Shown: positions 57,369 through 64,000 of the stretch, piece after piece
How positions within the stretch are numbered: the first letter of the stretch is position 1
Layout of the letters: every line of letters starts with the position of its first letter
NCBI GenBank assembly: GCA_030386875.1
Contig: CM059573.1
Location: forward strand, 33,645,891-33,709,890
Length of the DNA: 64,000 bases
DNA from: Morinoia aosen
Taxonomy: Eukaryota > Arthropoda > Malacostraca > Amphipoda > Talitridae
Direction of reading: 5' to 3'
Program-made: the position numbers and the translations under genes
Notes under the pieces: model-generated
Databases searched by the model: none
Told to the model about the DNA's origin: nothing
The model's input: the letters and a program-made list of their open reading frames with translations, nothing else

Positions 57369-60229
57369 ACTGTAGAAGAGGTGGAACAGTATCTAGGAAT
57401 ACTTCTGCTTATGGGAGTATTTCCTCATCCTCAATACAGGATGTATTTGAGCAGAAGTATACCATTCCCCAAAATTGTGAATGCATTGATGGGAGGTGTA
57501 AACAGATTTGATTTGTTGAAAAGGTATTTACATTTCAACTATAATTCAGAAATGAATACCGATGCTTAAAAAATGGATAAATTCTTCAAAGTAAGACCTG
57601 TCATAGATTCCATCCGCTCCAAATGTAGATCCTTATAACCAGAAGAATTCAATTCAATTGATGAGCAGATGATACCTAGTAAGCAGCATTCATCTCTGAA
57701 GCAGTATATGCCAAAAAAACTCACAAATGGGGTTCTAAAGTGTTCACAAGATGTGTGCGCCAAGTGCCATCCATGCCCTCTTCCCCCGTGCACCTCAGAG
57801 GTCTTATAAGCGGTGAGCTCTTTAGGGCCCGCGCATTTGGTTCTCATCCCCACCTGTACAGCATCCTACCAGTAAACGCTGCCCTTCTCCATTGTTATCT
57901 CTAACCTCTGTCTGCCTGTATATTTGGTGGCCAGAGAGTTGACGGACCCACGAATTCGTGAAGATATATTTGGGAAGTCAAGTAGATATAGTATTCGACG
58001 TACAGAAGTTTGAGAAGAAGAAGTTTGAGAAGTACAGAAGTTTGAGAAGAAGATCCAGTGACTTCAGCAAATCAACACGGCGGAGGAGATTACTGATAAC
58101 TACAGAGAAATTAAGAGAACTACCGAGAAGATCGTCTGGTGACGACAAGAATTATAACTTCTAAGAAGAATCTGAAGAGACAGTCAGAGCAACAAGAAAT
58201 CGAGAATAAGGACAGCGTCTACAGAGAGCTTCAGAGATCTGCGAGAGGGCGGCTACAGATCTTAAACTACATCTAAGAGGTGTGTCAACCGACTACAGCT
58301 ACGTTATTTTCGTGCTACGGACGAAGCAGTAACGGTGCATCGCTTCCAACGACTGCAGAGACCGCGACATCGTTCGACAACAACGACAACTAAAACTACA
58401 ATTTAAGATAAGTAACGCAGCAACAATAAATATTTATAATTGTTACAGTTCCGTTGTAGCCTAGATATTTATTGAGCGTGAGGCAGACAGCGTGCAGTGC
58501 GCCTCCCTTCATACATTCATCGGCCGAGCCGCGTAAAAGCGCTCGTCAGCAGAAGTAGAGTTTTTGCCAGGCAGTTTTTTTGCATTTGCAGAGTGCAAGC
58601 AGTGTGTTCAATAACCCCTAGACATGAGCTGTTTTTAAGATGTTATGAGAGCTGTTTTAATGTGAGTGGCACTATTTTCTCGAAGTGTTGCTATAAGTGT
58701 TTCAAGTAATTTTGTATTGTAGCCTGAAACACTAATTTTGTATCGTATTTGTATTGCAGCCTCAATTAATTTTCGCTTGAGCAATCATTAAGCTCAGTTG
58801 AGCAGTAAGGTAATTTGTAATACCTAAACATCAAACTAGTAACGTAACTATGCCTGAAATTTCGGTAACCAGCGCTCCTGTAGTGAGTACAATGACTGCC
58901 ACGAATATTTTTCTAGCGATGATATGTTGGCGAAAGAGACATAAGTATCATTAAATGCCTCCTGTAGCCAGTGCAACAGTTAGGTCATGTAATGCTCCCT
59001 GTAATTTGAGCGAGGCGGTCAGTTGCAAAATGCTCTTTAAAAGTATCCCTGTTTGTTTGCGGGCAGAAAGGTCATTTTTGGGGTGACTATTTTTTGGACA
59101 TTTATTGTGTCATTTTTAAAGATCATATTTGAGTTTTTTTGCTGGTTGCGACTGGTAGGATGCTGTACAGGTGGGGATGAGAACCAAATGCGCGGGCCCT
59201 AAAGAGCTCACCGCTTATAAGACCTCTGAGGTGCACGGGGGAAGAGGGCATGGATGGCACTTGGCGCACAGATGTGGAGCATCAGGAATTATATACGACT
59301 TTGAAATCTACTTTGGCAAAGGAGCTGAACAAAGTAGCAAACTGGGAGTCATAGGAGACCTTGTGGTGCGTCTGTGCAAAAAGCTACCAAAGGAAAAAAA
59401 TTACAAAGTGTTTTTCGACAACTTCTTCACTTCACTCCCTCTACTCAAAGTACTGAGAAGAGAAGGGATTCTGGCTCTTGGTACTATTAGAAGCAACAGA
59501 CTTGGAGGAGCGCAAAAGCTGCTGGAATCCGACAAAGCTCTCAAAGCTAGAGGAAGAGGATCTTATGATTGGAGGGTAGATGCCTCATCTAACATCGCAA
59601 CAGTCAAATGGCATGACAATAACATTGTCTCTTTAGCTTCAAATTTCATTGGCCAGGAGGAAGGAGAAGAAATCAGAAGGTGGTCCAGTAGAGACACATC
59701 GTACATAAATATTACATGCCCAAGAATGGTAAGGGAGTACAATAAATTCATGGGTGGAGTAGACCTTGCCGATATGCTTTTAGCTCTATATAAGATCCCT
59801 CTGAGAAGCAAATAATGGTATATGCCAGCCTTCTTCTATGTGCTGAAAACAGCGGTCATAAATGGTTGGCTCCTCTACCGAAGGCATTGCACAATTGCGA
59901 AAGAAAAAACAATATCACTATTGCAATTCCAGATCCAAACAGCAGAAGATTTACTAAAAGCCGGGAAAGTTGAAAGCTCTGCTCCAAAACGAGGACGTCC
60001 ATCGACCTCAAACGATGAACCTGTGAAGAAAAGCAAAACAAGTGCAGATATCGCAACCCCAACAGGAGCTGCAAGATTTGACTGCGTGGATTATTTCCCA
60101 GTATTTGATGAAAAACAGCACAGATGCAGGCTGTGCAGCAAAGGATTCACCCGCACTAGGTGCTCAAAGTGCATGATATATCTTTGCCTGCAAAAACAAA
60201 GAAACTGCTTCACAGATTTTCATAAATAA
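57369..60229 (+). pseudogene. piggyBac-family transposase, split by an insertion
   Basis: Cut-and-paste DDE transposase specific for TTAA. 57369-57565: EEVEQYLGILLLMGVFPHPQ and RFDLLKRYLHFNYNSEM, then a stop and a frame change; 57640-57720: SIDEQMIPS...SLKQYMPKK with the first catalytic Asp. After the insertion (57754-59270): RCGASGIIYDFEIYFGKGAE, VFFDNFFTSLPLL (second Asp) and FMGGVDLADMLLALYKIPL (third Asp), so all three survive. One TAA at 59813 replaces a codon before WYMPAFFYVL. The C-terminus has the family's cysteine-rich domain (CRLCSKGFTRTRCSKCMIYLC). The acidic N-terminus is missing. AATAAA at 60228 overlaps the stop codon. No TTAA ends were found. Confidence 0.9.
57754..59270. mobile_element. 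1.5-kb insertion with perfect 119-bp inverted termini
   Basis: 57755-57873 and 59151-59269 are exact reverse complements over all 119 bases. The piggyBac codons resume exactly after it. Read with TG...CA ends (TGTGCGCC / GGCGCACA) the target duplication is GATG, 4 bp; read without the outer T/A it is AGATGT, 6 bp. The interior has a leader-like TTTGGTGGCCAGAGAG at 57921, GAAGTTTGAGAAG repeats at 58007-58050 and no large ORF. The perfect termini imply recent mobility. Superfamily unknown. Confidence 0.85.
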
Positions 60230-60233
60230 TAAA

Positions 60234-60689
60234 GTACTTTTGCGCAAACACCAATATTGTTGTCATTTTTGTCCTTGGCCTAACTTCAGCTAGTATGGTA
60301 CTCCTTTTTGCATAATGTTGTTCCATAACAACATTCCATATTTTTAAAGTAAAGCCATAAATTCACATATGAAAGTGTCTGTGATATCTGTAAGAAGAGT
60401 CTATTAGGATAGCAAGCTAAAAAATTGTTTTTATCGAAATCGAAAATTCATGCAACAAATGGTTAAGTAAATCTGCTATCCTCCACTGCAACAAGCTCTG
60501 ACTGACGACTCTGTGCAAAGCAGAGCCTAGCTCATGCTTGCTGACATACGGCCTTAGGCCGACGCAAAAAAACAGGCTTCAAAAAAGAACTCGCTACTCA
60601 CTCGCTCTGCACTCGCTGCAATGCAACTTCACTCCTAGCCAAGCACGAATGAAATTTAATCTTAGTTTTCACTTAACTTAATTAAAGCG
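60234..60689. other. No recognised gene
   Basis: Downstream of the piggyBac stop: AT-rich, then a less AT-rich patch at 60480-60660 with no identifiable feature. Confidence 0.4.
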
Positions 60690-61560
60690 TCGAATTGACG
60701 GTCGTGGAGGCGCTCGACGTCGCTGTGCTCTCGGATGACCGCCAAGGACGACGTAGAGGTAGCAGACGTAGATCCCGGGCTTACGTTGTAGTTATCACTT
60801 TAGTGCGCTGAATTAGTGCAGATCACTCGTCGTTGAGACCGCTCCACCAAAGGTAATCTCCAAAACGACTTCAAGGTCGTCTCCAGCATCAAAAGGAGAA
60901 CTCTTGTGCGAAAGGGAGAGCTCGTATCTATCCAAGCTGACAATTTTACGTAGGTTTCCAACAACGCCGCAAAAGGAACCTTGAACCCTAGGATAATGAC
61001 CAATGAGTGTGGTTGTCTCAAACTATATTCACCGTTGCCGCCGGTCATTAATGTGACTTCTTTATTTCTTCTGCCTTCTTCCGCTATCGTTGCACTGCAA
61101 ATCTTCGGAGATGATGCACTATTTAAACTTCCGTACTTGTAGTTAACTTCTCGATCTTGAATTATACTCTCACCACGGCGTGAACTCGTCCCCATAATGG
61201 CCACCAAATTATATGCAGGCCAGTGAAACGCAGGAGATGTTCTTGGAGGTACTTTATTGAGTAGACCGTAGCAGACGAGGTACAATGGAGGTACGGGAAC
61301 GAATGAGAGATTGAGCCCAGAGAAATAGCGCTTATCGTTTCTAAAGCCTCTGAGGTGCTTAGGGTAGGGGAGCGTGCTCGCATAACGTTCCATAAACTTG
61401 GAAATTCTTCATATTTTCCGATAGGAGTTTTAATTTCTTCCTTGCTCCGTTATATGTAAGCCATGACTCTACACATGCTCTCCATAGTCTCAAGTGCAAC
61501 TGAACGCTGTTGACTGGCTGTGCATACCGCCAATATTTAGCATGCTGAATGTTGCCGCTC
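60690..61560 (-). mobile_element. Possible LTR and leader, minus strand
   Basis: On the minus strand, 61560-61208 could be an LTR: CAATAAAGTACC near 61260, then GGCCTGCA, then TATAATTTGGTGGCC, resembling the ATTTGGTG start of BEL/Pao primer sites. 61200-60690 would be a leader. TTTGGTGGCC also occurs at 57921. The 5' end is not defined, and the long minus frame 60800-61393 crosses this region without any domain. Confidence 0.25.
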
Positions 61561-61589
61561 CTTACCGTGAGCGTGGCAATAAGGGTCAT

Positions 61590-62640
61590 TTTGCATTGCT
61601 GTGGGCGGAGCTTATTTGGCTGGCGGGATGGAGCGACGGTGTGGAGCGCGATGACTGCGTCAATGTAAAAGGTCCTTCAGAGTCGTTCATTTCAACTGAT
61701 AAGTTTGGCGTTAGATAGTTTGAACTATTTTCCTCAATATTCATGTCCAAAACAGTCGGGTGTCTGCCTTTACAATGTTCACACTGTAATCTATTTCTGC
61801 AGTTTGTCGATAAATGATTTCTTTTCAGACATCCGAAGCAAAGACCCGTAATTCTTACAAACGATGATTTTTCTTCCGATCATTTTTCAAAAAAGTATCA
61901 CGAGTTTAAGGTATGATCAGTTCGGTGACAATATTCACACATAGGTAAAGTGACTTTCTATATTCGTTAAATGTACGGTTGAAATTTACCTTAGGTGCTT
62001 CGATGTCGCCGATTTTTAATGCTATAACTTTATTTGCATTTCGATCCTCAAGTTTTCTTCCAACAGGCATGTGCTACGTAGATTTGACCGTAGAGGGGCT
62101 ATTTCATCACGGCTACTTCTTCGCGTATGAAGTCAACCACAACCTTGAACGTTACTATATTGGAATTCTTCTGCATTTCGTATGCCTTGCGTCTCCATCG
62201 TTCACGGAATTTGCACGGGAGCTTCCACACAATGTTTTTTATTTCTTGAGGTGTTAGCAATTAATTCGCCCATGTCATGTTTTCTAAATAATGATGGTAA
62301 TTTAATAAAAATAGAAGAGCACTCTTCGAAATCGATCTCGTTTTCATATTTGATTGGAGTCATTATATGCTGAAGAAACTTTGAATTCGTTTTCGTTCTC
62401 TTCATCCAATATTTCTTTAGCTTTCCGAAATGATGTAGCAGGTTCGTAGTGGCAGCAGCTTTTAATTAATTTCGGTGCTGATCCTCATTGCTCAAGTTAT
62501 ACGATTTTATGCGCCTCGCCATTACGATTTGTTCCGATTACGCGTTGGAAATTAGTTATAAAGGATTTAAAATCTGTAATATCGTCTCCTGAGAACGTTT
62601 TAATTTAGTTTTTTTTGGTAGTAGTGTTCATTCTTGTAAG
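61590..62640 (-). pseudogene. BEL/Pao-type gag fragment with zinc knuckle
   Basis: Minus strand: 62450-62200 holds helical gag-like sequence (NEIDFEECSSIFIKLPSLFR) in broken frames. At 61860-61740 a clear nucleocapsid segment reads ITGLCFGCLKRNHLSTNCRN then LQCEHCKGRHPTVL, the CxxCxxxxHxxxxC plus CxxCxxxH pair typical of BEL/Pao gag. Past it the frame continues as acidic linker (NLSVEMNDSEGPF) to about 61590. Stops and shifts occur throughout. Gag packages element RNA; this copy is inactive. It may belong with the pol fragment at 53420, but they are 8 kb apart and separated by other elements. Confidence 0.6.
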
Positions 62641-63185
62641 CGGGCAAGTGCCAAAGATAAGTCGTTTTGTCTACGTAGAATTGCATTAAGTTCGGAGTCA
62701 CGATTTCTATCTTGGTGTATTCGTGTAGAGAATTCGTGTTGATCAGGGCTGCCAGTCAACTTTTTCCAAAATCCCCAGACTGACCCCTGAAATTTCCCCA
62801 GATCGGGATAAAATTCCCCAGGTATTACCAAAAGTGATAAATATGATATTTATGTTTATCTTAAATACATTTTCAGATTTATTCACAATTTTTATCATCA
62901 ATTCCAGCACGAAAGTCGAAAGGTCTTAATTTTTTCAACCTTTTCAGTCAATCTTGATCACTTTGATTGACAGCTCCCCTTAATTCTTAGGTCAGTGATT
63001 AAACTTTGTTCAGAACCCCACTTGGCATACTTTGCATTATTTCCCGCCAATCACTGCTGAGCAAGAAGGAGGTGCTCGGCAGTTTCTGGTCTTAAGGAAT
63101 TGTTAATTTTTTTTCTTCAGTTAAGTAGAGAAAATACTTTTTAACAAATGGAGACGAAAGCACAATCGAGACAAAGCATTAAATA
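62641..63185. other. No recognised gene
   Basis: Contains CAGGGCTGCCAGTCAAC (62746) and several CCCCAG words at 62780-62820, reminiscent of a transposon end, but no partner end is visible. Confidence 0.35.
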
Positions 63186-64000
63186 TGGACATACATACAT
63201 ACATATACCGGGCTTATCCTCCCTATGGGAGTGTAGCCGACAGCAGGCCACAATCACCACACTTAGTCAAGAGGAGGCGAGAGAGGCAGCACTGGCCACA
63301 CCTGAACTGCCAGGATCAGCAGCAGCCCAGCACAACCACCTTCCACAGTCAGGCCCGACAGCCACAGCTGGTTTACCCCGACCGCTTCATTGAGTGCAGC
63401 CCCTCCCCCCGCATATGACAGGTCAACCCCATCACACGCGGGCAGCTTCCAGTAACGCGTCAAAAATAAAATTACCTCCTTATACACTGCCCCCACTCAC
63501 CTCTGTGCGCAGCCATCCCTCTCGCCACGTCCACAGTCAGACCCCTCTCATACAAAGCACGTCGCACCCCATCCATCCAACTCATCCGTGGTCTACCTCG
63601 CGCTCGAAGACCACTCACTTCCGACATATATATCTTTTACACCAGCCGCTCAGCATTCATTCTTTCTACATGCCCAAACCATCCAAGCACTCTTTCATCC
63701 ACTCGCCTGCTCAACTTTTTGATAACACCCGTCTGCCCCCTAACCAACTCATTCCTGATCCTATCTCTTCTAGTTACTCCATACATGCTCCTCAAACACT
63801 TCATCTCAAACACATCCAACTTCCTCCTCTCAGCTGCTCTCAACCCCCAGGACTCTGCTCCATACAACAAAACTGGCACAATCAAACTTTCATACAGTCC
63901 CCTCTTAGCATTCATACTCAAACTCCTGCATTCAAAAACTTTCCTCATTGCACCCAATGTCTTACAACCTTCACTCACTCGATGCTTCACTTCTACTTCC
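63186..64000 (-). pseudogene. RTE-like LINE, 3' end (runs off the window)
   Basis: Minus strand from the window edge: HRVSEGCKTLGAMRKVF, SLIVPVLLYGAESWGLRA, KCLRSMYGVTRRDRIRNE and RVDERVLGWFGHVERMNAE are the region downstream of the reverse transcriptase in RTE/BovB-like and related LINEs. One stop near 63637 interrupts it; then SEVSGLRARGRPRMSWMDGV and HRGEWGQCIRR end the ORF near 63477. A 270-bp 3' UTR follows, closing in (ATGT)n at 63188-63208, the simple-repeat tail of this clade. Endonuclease and RT would lie beyond 64000. Confidence 0.82.
63188..63208. repeat. (ACAT)n tail of the LINE
   Basis: About five tetranucleotide units at the 3' terminus of the minus-strand LINE. Confidence 0.85.

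Noticed and set aside
60800..61393. 197-codon minus-strand frame
   Set aside because: Crosses the LTR/leader-like region with AATAAA and a primer-site-like motif; no domain seen.

Overview
This is 64 kb of AT-rich, intron-era eukaryotic DNA with no bacterial-style operons. It looks like an arthropod, most likely an insect: mariner, piggyBac, hAT, pogo, BEL/Pao, Penelope-like (PLE) and RTE-like relics sit side by side, and short AACCTAACC-type runs typical of insect intergenic DNA occur near 15.7 and 46.0 kb. I cannot name the species. Almost everything recognisable is transposable-element material. I found no complete host gene; two phase-compatible exons (16954-17053 and 18062-18211, +) may be the 3' end of one.

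Layout. 1-7.3 kb and 35.1-38.7 kb are inverted, diverged copies of one segment. The left copy has been split by six insertions (four long-TIR MITEs, a fold-back element, one TTAA element) and the right copy by a pogo-like element, so each copy shows the other's empty sites. 9.8-11.5 kb may be a solo LTR. 12.6-12.7 and 21.0-21.5 kb are tandem arrays. 13.9-15.5 kb holds a TTAA element and a mariner fragment. 22.4-24.1 kb is a tyrosine-recombinase (Crypton-like) relic. 24.4-25.2 kb is the first of six PLE copies. 25.4-33.2 kb is nested: a 1.66-kb TIR element, further TTAA elements, two hAT transposase relics and an intact 196-codon coiled-coil ORF. 39.7-51.6 kb is dominated by five more PLE copies, several with inverted 3' ends. 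53.4-62.6 kb holds BEL/Pao pol and gag pieces, an unclassified hAT-like ORF cut by a TTAA element, and a near-complete piggyBac transposase cut by a 1.5-kb insertion with perfect 119-bp inverted termini. 63.2-64 kb is the 3' end of an RTE-like LINE that runs off the window.

No pathway is encoded. The informative relationships are those of host element and insertion: several families target TTAA, and three of their insertions lie in coding sequence that reads on in frame once a single TTAA is counted, giving a relative chronology of element activity.
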